DNA of 64,000 nucleotides from Brienomyrus brachyistius (taxonomy: Eukaryota; Chordata; Actinopteri; Osteoglossiformes; Mormyridae). The notes under the pieces are model-generated. The model made no database searches. It was not told the DNA's origin and worked only from the letters and a program-made list of their open reading frames with translations. The stretch is from the NCBI RefSeq assembly GCF_023856365.1, contig NC_064550.1, positions 18,353,629 to 18,417,628 of the forward strand, given 5' to 3'. Below, piece by piece: positions 18,661 to 29,627 of the stretch. How positions within the stretch are numbered: position 1 is the first letter of the stretch; every line of letters begins with the position of its first letter. A program made the translations under genes and the position numbers.

Positions 18661-19209
18661 ATGACTCAGGGTCCCCCCGCGGTGGTCCTCCTCATGTTCC
18701 TGCTCTGGGGAAGCGGTGAGTGAGACCTCTGCTTGTACATCACAGTTTATTTATATACAGATACGTTCATATCTCACCGGAGCTGAAATATTACCATAGT
18801 ATGCTTTCTTAATACGGCTGTGAAGAAAACTGTCGAAAATGTCGTTATATGTGAAAGTATGCAGTGTTTCTGGTTATTAGATTGTAACATCTGCAGCATG
18901 TATGTATACTGCACAAAATCTGCAAGCCGTCCATTTACTGGGCTTGTCACGTGTGAAAAGTAAAAAAATGCGGCTCGTTGAAATGGGTTGTATATTGTTG
19001 CGGAATTCTGTTTTCTACCAGTTGAGGACTGAACCATTTCCATAGAGGTCCAGTTAAAACAATACCCATTGATGACTATAAATACACGACATCTGCATAT
19101 TTTGTGCCACCTGCTATTGTGAGTCGCTTTGAAGGTCAGCGATGGGAAATTCAGATCGCCAGCAGAAATAGCAAACGCCAGAGGAAGACTGAACGTTTCA
19201 GGACGTTAG

Positions 19210-19240
<31 letters not shown>

Positions 19241-22200
19241 TTCTTTGCGTTGCCGTTTTTGATTTGATTTTTAGATTTTTAATGGCTAACAGACATGCGT
19301 CAGCTCGTCAGAAAGTTTTCCCAGAAAATTGCATCTGTAAATGTCGCCTTTTTATTGCTTAACCACGACTAATAAATTTCTAAACTTATTTGTGGGCAAA
19401 AGTTAAATAACTTACTAAAAGCTCCAACATCCGATTCCGTCCTAGGACTTGAACCACCCCCCGATAATCACGTCTCCCCCTAAATCGGTGGAGACCTCAA
19501 GCCCCTTGTTCAAACCAAAGTTACGCCTGTAAGAGCCAGATTTACAGATTACTCCTGTATAGTATAGATGTTCCAAGCTTTAACCCCATGTCACTTTCCA
19601 AGGTTTCCAGTTTTGGTCCAGGAGGTGCTGAATAGCAGCAGCCAGTGAAACTTCCTTAACGAAAAGTCTTCAGGAATACAAAGATTTCTATTTGTCACGT
19701 GCACGGTATACAGTCAGACTATAGCCTGCAGTGAAATGGAACGTGGCCAGTTCTGCTATGATAAGACTTGTATCGGTAATATCAATAAAATAATATGACA
19801 AATAGATAAATAACAGGCCTCGTGCCCATTGCTTCCGGGATAGGCTCCGGACCCCCCCGCGACCCAGTAGGATAAGCGGTTTGGAAAATGGATGGATGGA
19901 TGGATAAATAACAATATAATAAATAAGAAATAGAAGGTGATAATGAAAAAAGGAAATGAAAAGAAAAAGGGAAAATCAGAGACGAAAAAAAATCCACAAA
20001 TATTCAGCCATATAAATGAGTACGGAAATATAATTTAATCGAAAGTGTTCATTGACGATGAACTGTGCCCATTTTTTTGCATTCTTTCTGTTTTTTCGTC
20101 TAGCTCTGGCCAAAATTCATCTCTGGCCCTCCGCATACGTTGCTCTGAGCAATGAGAGTGTTTTCTTAGATTTTACCTGCAACCACAACGCAACCACGGA
20201 TCGGACCATGACCTTGTCTCTGGTGGACATGGATACAAACGTCACCGTGGTCTCAAGACCTTTGAGCAGCAGCCAGCTAAAGGGAGCCCTGGAGCTAAAT
20301 TGCACTTTTTTCCGCTATGCTGGAAGTTTTAGGTTCAAATTAAATGGCGATGGCAACTGTGACGGAGACAACGCCACCCAGTGGTGGAGCCAGGTACTGC
20401 ACATCCAGTGGCCTACTTTCCATATTTCTGTGGAGAGGACCAACAACCAGACCTCAAGTTCATTCCAGATCAGCATCTCTACAAATGAGCATTTCCAGCC
20501 TTGTTTTAACATCAGCACTTCATCGCTTTATTTGGAGATCACATACCTGGAGTATAACCAAATAAGAAGGAATAGCATTGACAAAGTCCAAGCCCGGATC
20601 CAGCGCGACATTAAGGTCACGAGATCACAGCGGGTTGAACTGGAGTGTGTCTTTCTCTTTACTGAGAGGGACTACATCACAGTAGCTCTGAAGTCCCGCG
20701 TCTCCCAGCGAGACATCCTGGTGTCAGGACCCCTCTACTTGTCACGCATCTTCTCCTACGCGTTGCTGGTGGACAATGCGCCTGTGGCCGGGTGCGAGGG
20801 CGTGGTGGCCGTGCGACTCCTGCCCCCGCCCTGCGCCTTCACCGGTGGGAAAGTGGTCCTCTACCGGGACGGAGGCCAGGAGGGAGCCCACAGGTGGCTC
20901 ACCCAGGGCGAGAACGAAACCGAGTTCAACTGCTCAGCCTTTGAGCTGGGAAGACACAGGTACTGCTTTCATTTCATCCTCAACTTCAGCTCTCGGAGTC
21001 TGGCGCAGACGTGCATCGTCGTGCAGCGGAATGCAGGTGAGCCCTTACTCCTTTTCCAAGAGGCATCCGAGAATGTAATGTCTTCACTGGTGTGTTACAC
21101 TACTGATTCAACTGCTTGTTTTTAGTTTTTCTTATCTTCAATACGAAAGTTGACATGTACATGAAAAACGCTCGTTATTTGTCTCTGCTGCCGTGCAAGA
21201 CACGTGGGGACCGTGGCAGTCATGGAGTCGCTGCAGCGTGAGCTGCGGGGAGGGCACGCGGGAGCGCTTTCGCGAGTGTCTGCTGCCTCCTGCTGGTGGG
21301 TCCAGGTGCAGCGAGCTGGTGAGGGAGCAGTCCCACTGCTCCTTGGAGGACTGTGCAAGTAGGTGAATTTTCTGAGGTTTTTTTTGATTTGCATATCATT
21401 CCAAATTATACATTGTGTTGTACGCCTTCTTGAGATCCAACAGTTTGTTTTTGATCTCTAAATCCATGGCTTTAAGATGACATCACATGGGGGGAGGTGA
21501 CTGTGCCAAACTTCCTCTTCCTGTCAAATCAAAATTTTAAACCATATTTAAAAACTTTTTCTCTGGATCTGGACCTGGACCGGCGGGATGTGGCAGGGAG
21601 AGATGTGGCAGGGAGAGATGTGGTGGAGCAAGATGTCACTCAGTTATTATATATGGGTGCAATGACGTTAGTGGTAACACAGGTGGATCAGGGGGCTAGG
21701 GTTAGGGGTAGTATTAGGATTAGGGTTACGGTTGTGGTTAATTTAAGTAGTAACATTAATGTGAATATTTTCCGAATCTCGTATCAGTGAATTGCAAAAC
21801 CCAACCTTAATGTGTTTCTATACCAATGTGTTCTGCTTAAAAAGCCAGACAGTGTTTGTAGACATTCTGCTACTTAGACTAATAAACACTAAGATCCTTC
21901 AGCTCTTGATTACTGTGACACAAAAGTCTAAACAAATGTGCACCATGTCCGCCATCTTTACATCTTCTATCCTTATAGGGAAATTGCGTGACATCTCACT
22001 CCGCCCACATCTCGCTCCACCCACATCTCGCTCCGCCCACATCTCGCTCCGCCCACATCTCACTCCGCCTCTCCTCGCAGGCTGCAGCTAATACCCTCTC
22101 ATAACTTGCAGTACTTATAATCCTTATAATCTTATAATCTCTTCTAATCACTTTAATTATGTTTATAATCACTTTTTAAGCCTTTATACCACTGGACACC

Positions 22201-23948
22201 AGCCAGGTGATTGGGATTGACAGGTAGATCTTCATGACATGGACATGCAATAACTGATCATGACACCCTCAGCCCCCCACCCCCACCCCCTTCCCCTGAC
22301 TATCAGCAAAATGGAACCCCACCCCGGTCAGAGGAATACATCATCATGAGGAACCCTCCCCCAATCTAGCTAGGGGGATTCCAGCGAAATACACAGATTC
22401 ATTTCTTGTAAAAGTAGCTGTCATTGAAATAAAAGTTGGACATCACTGCTTTCTGCAGTAGGTAAAGGTGTATAATAAACCCATAATAAGTTTTTCTGTA
22501 ATATAGCAGGTAATTTTTCAATGATCTCTCTTTCTGTCAGTAAGCCCCTGTAAATCACCACTGTGGTGTGTCCCCCCCTCCACGTTTCCACAGTGCCCGC
22601 CCCTTCCGTGTCGTCCCCCCCTCCTCTCGACACTTCACTGGGGAGCAATCTGGTAGCTGTGGTGGGCATCTCCCTGTGCCTGGTGGTGATCGTGGTGACG
22701 GTGCTGGTGACCGTGTGGCGGAAGGCCTGCCACGCCCCCAAGTGCACCTCGGTGCGCCGCGGCTCTCTGCACTCGCCCGGCGGCCGCAAAAACTCGGACG
22801 AGGCCTCCATCTGCGGCCACAGCCTGCAGCGGCCCAGCTTCTCGGAGAGCCTGCAGGCCACGCCGGGTTGCCAGCTCCCACAGACCCTCCCCCAGCCCCT
22901 CCAGGATAAAGAGAGGGTGTCCCCAACTGGTCAGAAGATTGTCCCGCCCATTTTTGGGTACCGGTTGGCTCAACAGCAGCTGAAGGAGATGAAGAAGAAG
23001 GGACTGAAAGAAGCCACTCAAGTCTACCACGTGTCCCAGAGCCCCATCGACGACACCATGCTGGAGGCCACTGCTTCCACCTCTGCTCCCTTGACTCCGG
23101 TGTTCCCAGACTCAGACAGCCAAGAGGAGGTCAACCTCGGCCATTTTCGCATCAAGTCCCCGTTCTCAGAGCAACCCAGAGTGGGCAAAAGTTCATCGGC
23201 CACTCTCCCGGACCGGCTTAGCCCAAAAGGGGACCCAGCGTCTCGGGCTTGGCGGAACGAACGTGTGGCAGATTGGGTGGAGATGGTGGAGCGCATGGGA
23301 GCGGGTCACCCGAGGAACTCCAGTTTCAGGAGGACGTCCAGCTTCCACGACGCCAAACCCCAGCAGCTGCTGCGGCCCTTTAGGGAGAGGAGCATGACCC
23401 AGGTGACCCCTCGGCAAGCCATGGAGGCCAGCTGCAAGGCCAGGGCATGGGATCCATATCGTAACCCCGAGCGGGATGACTGGGGTCACCCCAGACCCTA
23501 CCTGACTGAAGGCAGGGCGCCCGACAGGCATCAGGGGTGGTCAGACAGGGCTACCGGTCACCAGGAACTGAGCCAAGTAGCCATACCAGCAGCTAGGCCT
23601 GGAGCGGAGATTGTCGGTAAATTAGACCAGCAAGGATCTGAGAGAGTGGAGAGGGCCGAGCTGAATTGGAGTAGGAGGGGCCCCTCGCCGATCCAGAGGA
23701 ACATCCTGGCCCGCAAGCTAAGGGAAGCCAACTCCTTAGCTGCATGTCAGCGGCAGCGTGTCGCCTCTAGCTGCCAGACCGACCTCCGGCGGGACAAGTG
23801 CCAGAGTCTACCGCCGTCTTCCAGCCATGCCGGCTTCCACCGTTCCCACTACGGCCTGACAGAGTCCGAGCAGCGCATGATGGACCTGTCTGGCTACCTG
23901 GGGGAGGAGGACACTGTGGAGGTGATGGAGATCCACAGACTTACCTGA
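18661..23948 (+). CDS. thsd1: THSD1, thrombospondin type-1 domain-containing protein 1
   Basis: Four exons: 18661-18715, 20104-21036, 21200-21358 and 22594-23948, together 2,502 nt or 833 aa plus stop. Exon 1 encodes most of a signal peptide (MTQGPPAVVLLMFLLWGS) that continues as ALA|KIHLWPSAYVALSNES in exon 2. Residues 22 to about 329 form the family's N-terminal extracellular region, rich in N-glycosylation sequons. Exon 3 is the single TSP1 repeat (WGPWQSWSRCSVSCGEG, from residue 332). One membrane segment follows at about 402-426, then a long basic, Ser/Pro-rich cytoplasmic tail with the conserved RLAQQQLKEMKKKG and ending in a region with LTESEQRMMDLSGYLG. THSD1 acts in endothelial focal adhesions with talin and FAK; that is family knowledge. 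An ATG at 20052 opens a longer reading frame into exon 2 but lies in intron 1, so I prefer 18661, which gives a complete signal peptide. Confidence 0.95.
19210..19237 (+). repeat. 28-base T tract
   Basis: Homopolymer T run in thsd1 intron 1. Apart from this and the repeat tail at 19814-19905, the intron shows no supported feature. Confidence 0.9.
19814..19905 (+). repeat. Fish repeat tail ending in (GGAT)n
   Basis: GGGATAGGCTCCGGACCCCC, then CGCGACCCAGTAGGATAAGC and an ATGGATGGATGG end. Located in thsd1 intron 1; same family as 18350-18400. Confidence 0.8.
21693..21745 (+). repeat. Degenerate TTAGGG-like tract
   Basis: Runs such as GGGCTAGGGTTAGGGGTAGT and GGATTAGGGTTACGG in thsd1 intron 3. 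Such tracts occur inside dispersed fish repeats; this is not a telomere. Confidence 0.5.
21991..22075 (+). repeat. 16-bp tandem repeat, about five units
   Basis: Unit CTCCGCCCACATCTCG, with single-base variants (CTCCACCC, ATCTCA), repeated from 21999 in thsd1 intron 3. The last unit decays into CTCCGCCTCTCCTCG. Confidence 0.85.
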
Positions 23949-24489
23949 TAGCAGCTGATCGGAGCCGGCAGGGGCGTAGCGACGTGTACTGTTACCTTCA
24001 TTACCTACAGCTGCTGTTTGCTACAAATTGTAAACTGTAGTTGTAATTTTGACTCCTATTTGATAGGGTTTGAGTTTATTTTTCATACAATTCTCCTCTG
24101 AATGTTTTTTAACTGTATAAAATGGTTCAGCACCTGTGCGAGGAGTATTAGTAAATATATACGATCAATCTGTGCAATGTGTTGTTCTTGTATATTTGCA
24201 TCTCATTGTGATTGAAATCCTATGAATTAGACGTTCATTTTTACGTACCAGGCCACCAAAGGCTTTTTAATATGCTGTTTTATTGAATAATGTGCTATGA
24301 AAGACAGCGGGTCAATATAAAGTTTGCATTTTTTTTAAATGCACACTGAAGCAATTATCTGTCAAACTGCTCAAGCTGTAAATGCAGAAGCCATAAAATT
24401 CAGAGAGTAGATGATGCTTTTGAGTTCAGTCGCGTCGTTTGGTCCAGCGAGGCCTGTTGCGGATGGAAACAGGGGCTTTTCCTAGTTGC
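23949..24489. other. Convergent 3' ends of thsd1 and the fgl1-like gene
   Basis: Only 541 bp separate the two facing stop codons. The minus strand has AATAAA at 24279-24284, suitable for the fgl1-like gene, and another near 24070. I see no canonical AATAAA for thsd1 on the plus strand, so its transcript may use a variant signal or run into the fgl1-like gene. Confidence 0.5.
24279..24284 (-). terminator. Candidate poly(A) signal of the fgl1-like gene
   Basis: AATAAA on the minus strand, 206 bp past the stop codon at 24490. Confidence 0.5.
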
Positions 24490-27101
24490 CTACTCCCCAG
24501 GTCCGGCTCCACTCCCCAGGCTATCCATGAACAGCAAGGGCCGGACCTTCATGGAGGTGTGGCGGAGGGAGTACCAGAGCCCCCGCCACGTGAGCCACAC
24601 CATTCCGTTGTCATGCGTACCCTTGTACTCCCCGCTGCGGTAGAACTTTCCATTCAGGTTGGCTGCATGACATCTGAAATATACATGCCCCCCCACCAAT
24701 GAACTGAAGGTTTATATTCTAATTGCTCACTGTCAAACGATATTGTGATGTCTGTGAGAAAGAGTGTAACTGATTTAGTGCTTTGAGCATAGAGAAGTTC
24801 TCTTGTATCTCTGGTAACTATCAACAGCTAACAAGATAACAAGCATGAAAGCACAGGTTGACTTTTTTGGTTTTTAACAGTGATGTCCCGAGCTGATATC
24901 CAAAATCGTAATCAGGCCCAATCCTGGCATTTTTTAACTGATAAGTATCTGCTACCACAGCCCGATCAAAAGCCCAATCTATTCGATTTGCCGCCTTCAC
25001 ACGATTTACGGCAGTTTTGCAGAATGTGAGACATTGTCAGGTTTTGTCACGCGCTGCAATAAGTCTGAGATACGAGGCTTCAAACTACAAGCTATCGAGA
25101 CGTCAGCCGTGTGGAAATTCTTTGAAATGGAAACTCAGAGTAGCCCGACAGCTACATGCAATGTTTGCAAAGCCAAGCTTCCGAGAAGGCGGTGACATTT
25201 AATACAAGTAATCTAGTTAGGCAATAGCAGAAACACCAGAAGTAAAAGTGCTGCAAAATCACAAGATTTATCATATTAAAAATTTGGGTTAAACACAGTG
25301 GTTTGTACTGCCTCTGTATTTATTAAAAGATCGGAACAGAAATGTCTGATAAAAATATAGAATGGATCATATCAGATCTGGGCAACAGAAAAATGGATCA
25401 GAACATCGCTACTTTTAATCTGTAAGCATTGTCATGTACCAGACAGTAATCTATCACTGCATTACCACCAACAAACAGAGGGGGTGCTGAAGCACCCTCA
25501 GCACCCCTACATCCAGTGATAGACTTCATGTGGACAGTTGTGTCCTTTGTCGGAGTTCTTTACTCCTTTAGTGGCTTCATGTGTGTGCATGTGCCCTCGA
25601 GCAGCTGTTCATACCTGTTGTACCACCAGCCACCCTTGTTCTCCTTGGCGCAGCTGCCCTGCAGGTACCGGTCATGGTCCCGGTCTCTAGTGCTGAACGG
25701 CATGCCGTTGTGAGAGATGGACCACTGGTCCTTCATATGACTCCCTCCAGAAAGAGCATCCCCTGCCTTTCCATTGTAAAGGCCAAAGTGCAACCGATAC
25801 TTGTCCTAGTGGGAGAAAGCCAGACCCGGGCGGGTACGTTTTAGGATGCGGGGTACTTAACTCAAAGGATTGCATTTTTTTCCCTGCTGTCTGTCAAACT
25901 GACATCTGACCACGTCACAGCTGGACAGGGTCACGGTTACGATCTCTAGACATACCTTTTCATCTGATATTCGAAAGTTCTCGTAAAACGCATATGTCCT
26001 CTGACCGCTCCAGTCCATTAAATCGATCCTCATGAGATTTTCACCTGGTAATATAAGCCAAAACTCTAACGAGCCGTAATAAAATACAAACAGCAATATT
26101 CTACGACGATATTTCAGGTCTACGTCACTCAGGAGGTTTACTGTTGAACATGCCTTCTTTTAGAAGAGTATAAATGTGTTCGTTCCCCAGCCAGAATTCG
26201 TCATTCCTTTCTTTAAAATGGCCAAATCCTGACTTATATTCCTCCCAGTCTCTAGGAAAAAGACATACAGAAAACAGCATAACTGGCTAAAGTAAAGGCA
26301 GGTTAATTTTTGTCACTAACAAATAATTCACAATAATTTACGACACAATAACGCGGAAAACTAAAGGCTTTTTGTACTATTTCAAGCGGTTTTCCAAAAT
26401 CTGCATAGCCTACCGGTTAAAATCCACCTTCCCGTTCCGTCTTCGTTGTATGACAGTCCAGCCGCCCCCATTAGTCATATCACAATACACAAGAAACGGT
26501 TCCATGTCCGATCTGGGCCTGATTCGGTAGAACCCACTAGGGAGCTGGACCCTGTTATACAACGTGGAGCAGTCTGAAAAGAAGAAATTTCAACAATAAA
26601 TATATTATTCTAAAGAAATATTTCACTTGCGTATTGAAAAAATATTGTTTATTGAAAATCCTAACCCCTGTCATAGACAATAAGATTTCCCGATGTACTG
26701 GGAAGAGCGGTTGTCTTGAGTACAGCACTCTTCGTCGTCTTATTTAAGTTCGGTGGTGATGATGAATGTTCTGTACTTGGCCTGTAGAAATAATTATGTT
26801 CACGCAGGTTCCTGAGCTGCCACTCTCCGATGAGGAGTCTGCTCTCCAGGCTGCCGATGCTGCTCCTAAGCTCCTGCAGCTCCCGATGGCATTCTTCCTC
26901 AGGCTTAAAAAAAAAGTGGGTGGGGGTGTGTAATGTACAACTGAAATCATACCACATTGTGGCCCGCGTTTATCAAACATACGGCATGAGCGATCAGGTG
27001 GCGGTCCTGGCGGACTTGGCGGCGATACGTACTGAGAATCGGTACGACGCAGAAACGCGCCGCAACAAAAAAAGCAGTAATGTTGCAAACACGGTCTTCA
27101 T
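24490..27101 (-). CDS. Secreted fibrinogen-like protein, closest to FGL1 (hepassocin)
   Basis: Seven exons on the minus strand: 27033-27101, 26666-26903, 26414-26573, 26142-26251, 25956-26044, 25615-25805 and 24490-24673, summing to 1,041 nt or 346 aa. Exon 1 is a signal peptide ([20 protein letters not shown]). Exon 2 encodes a coiled-coil stretch ([20 protein letters not shown]) and a Ser/Thr-rich linker. The fibrinogen C-terminal domain runs from about residue 103 and shows [30 protein letters not shown], the calcium-site motif [20 protein letters not shown] and TSMKVRP. Four conserved domain cysteines are visible. Length and layout suit FGL1, a liver-secreted factor and LAG-3 ligand in mammals. 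Some stretches also recall FGL2, so a fish paralogue of this subfamily is possible and I give no symbol. Intron 6 contains a hAT remnant. Confidence 0.88.
24878..25411 (+). mobile_element. Internally deleted hAT-type transposon with BED zinc-finger remains
   Basis: The ends are near-inverted: CAGTGATGTCCCGA at the left, and the right end read on the minus strand gives TAGCGATGTTCTGA. Inside, at about 25090-25210, one frame reads [20 protein letters not shown] and a second frame continues FNTSNLVR, together the layout of a BED zinc finger broken by a frameshift and a stop. No transposase core remains. It lies in intron 6 of the fgl1-like gene. The flanking TTTTAA on both sides may be part of a target duplication, but this is imperfect. 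Confidence 0.65.
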
Positions 27102-28936
27102 ATTTATTTCTTTTGTTACCTGGAGGGATTAAAATAATGATTTAGGCCTATACAACAAGACCGAAAGTCGTCAAAGTTAAATAAATACATTTCATTTATT
27201 ACAGAAACTGAAGTTACACGATACTGCTTAAATTCTTTCATAAACATGTAAACATACCGTCATTCCTTAAAGAAAGGAACGGGACGAGGTTCTCCAAGCG
27301 CTGCCAGTTGCGCGCAAATACCTTCTTTTATGTCGAAGGTGTTTTTAAATCATTATTTATAGGGCTGCTCGTTCCGCATGGTCTTCATTGGCCAGTGCTG
27401 TACGTGCTCCGATCGCAGCTTCATGCCAAGAATTTTCCTGGATCAGATGGTAGGAAATCCAACAGATCTGTGCTTCGTGAACTGCATGCATGAACAGACC
27501 TGAAAGGCGCCTGGCTGGAAAAGGCTTGAAGGGAATCGTCGTCGTATCATTTAAACAGAAACCCTGGTTAATTCAACTAATTTATTAATTTAAATGATTT
27601 TGGCTTTATAAAGAAAAATGTAAGTATGTTGCTTTAAAATTACTGCGACGAGTTGGTGCCCCGTCCTGGGTTGTTCATGCCTTGCAGCCAAAGCTTTTGG
27701 GACCCCCTCGACCCTGAATAGGATAAGCGATGGATGGATGGATGCCGACAGGCTCCGGACCCCCTCGACCCTGAATAGTTACAGAAAATGGATAGATGGA
27801 TGTTTTTGAAATTATTGTAGTTTATTATAATGTATAATTTATTATAAATTACGTTACTTTGGATAAACGAGCCTGTTTGTTTATTTCGAATTAATTCGCA
27901 GAGAACAATGTGACATTTTTGTTTCTTATTTAGTTAATATTGTTTTTTAAAATCACAGTCGCAGAAATTGGTAAATCAAAACATTTGACGTACCCAATCA
28001 TGCTAGTCGGCGTATGGGGGTGGGGGGGGGAAACAAGCCCACAAAACGGAACGACCAACCGCTGGAAGCTTATGAAGCTGGATGTGCGGCAGTTGGCTGA
28101 ACGACGAGGGGAAACGGCGCTGCGCTTTGGGGAAACTTCAGGAAGTTAAAAAACCGCTACGTCTGCAGATCAGAGGAGGAATCACTCCGGAGAAGCGTTA
28201 AGAGAGTAACTCTGTCAACCTTTGAACCTCATTCTCCATCAGAGTCACAAGACAAAGCCGACTGAACGAGGGGAACAACATTAGTAGGAAAGTTGCATGG
28301 TACATATTTGGAAATGAACAGGCGGTAATCGAACAGGCTGGGAAAAACACATCAAAGCGAAAAAACAGCGAAGAGAGACGATCTACTGCCCACCACTAGT
28401 CAGGACTGCTTGGTTTGTTTTATATTACTCTGTATATTACTCTCTTACTCTGCATGCAAGCTCTTCATCTTATTCTTGAGCTAAAGGTCACATAGAACAT
28501 TTTGCATTCTTTAAGTCGGATTATTTTAAGTGGTTAGGTGATTATTGCGTATGGAATTACGAAATCAGTTCGTATCGTTTGGAAAGCAAAGCATTTTCTG
28601 CTGAGCTGGACGTATTTCCAAGGGTGTTGTCCGGTTTTGCAATAAAAGTCGATAAAATTTCATTGAACATCAAAAACAAAGCTTACTGTGCAGTGAGTGA
28701 TAAGTTAGTCACTTTTCTGTAACTCAGATGGAAGGTGTGTCGCACTGAGCAGGGAATGGATATCTGCCTGATTGTGGATTTAGGAAATAATACAGGTGTT
28801 TTTGATCATGTAAAACGGTCACAGCTTTTTTGACCGTACTAATCTCCGTGGCTGTTTTGGTTGTGCGGTTTATTTATATTTTGTTTTGGGTTTTATTTTG
28901 TAAAGGTTTCTCATAAAAAAGGACTTTCTTGTGCAA
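27102..28936. other. Divergent intergenic region, fgl1-like to tpte
   Basis: Holds the promoter of the fgl1-like gene on the right of 27101 and that of tpte on the left of 28937. Repeat tails lie at 27652-27800. The remaining sequence is AT-rich with no supported exon; 5' UTR exons of tpte may be present around 28130-28300 but cannot be proven. Confidence 0.4.
27652..27800 (+). repeat. Two diverged copies of the GGATGGATGG repeat tail
   Basis: ACCCCCTCGACCCTGAATAG occurs twice, each followed by ATGGATGGATG or ATGGATAGATGG. Related to 18350-18400 and 19814-19905. Confidence 0.7.
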
Positions 28937-29596
28937 ATGTCGTCAGTGCTGTTCAACCCCGGGGCAGGCCCCAAAGTTAATGGGTAAGCTAACAACACCA
29001 TTCATTCTGAGTGTAAGTTATTAAATTTCTAGCCCGTGCCACATGGCTTTACCCCAGTGCCATTTTATGCGAGTTTTAAAAGGCTTATGCTCCGAGCTGT
29101 AATGATTCTCAGCTTTGTGATTTTTGGTGGGGGTGAATGATTTTCTCTTTGAATGACCAGTAGACCAATGAATGTGCCCCAATCCGTGGTTGCGATTCTA
29201 TCGAACCTAAAAGCAAATCGATGTGTGGACGTACAATAATCCCGATGTCTGACATTGTACCCTCCGCCACGCCGCCACCAGAGTTGACGGCAATGGGAAA
29301 GAAGAGGCCAGTGTTAGTATTGATGACGGAAAGGAGGAAAGCGATGTTCCTGATACCATGTACCAGTAAGTGGCACCACATTCCACGTGGTTGCTGAAAT
29401 GCCAGTCACTGACTGAATTAATCCAATGTGGAAAAGTTTTTAACATGAGAATCAACTAACGATCGACACATAATTACCCTGTCCACCAATGGTGTTATAT
29501 ATCTCATGAATAATGTACATAAATGTCTATTTGTATACACAGTATTTACATGAGCTGTGGAACTGTAGTGTTGGGGATTATGGGAGTAATGAATGA

Positions 29597-29627
<31 letters not shown>

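Noticed and set aside
20052..20103. ATG at 20052 as the thsd1 start.
   Set aside because: It lies in intron 1, ends at a clear TAG acceptor, and the exon at 18661 supplies a better signal peptide in the right phase.
21693..21745. Interstitial telomere repeat in thsd1 intron 3.
   Set aside because: Only a few imperfect TTAGGG-like units; similar strings occur inside dispersed fish repeats.
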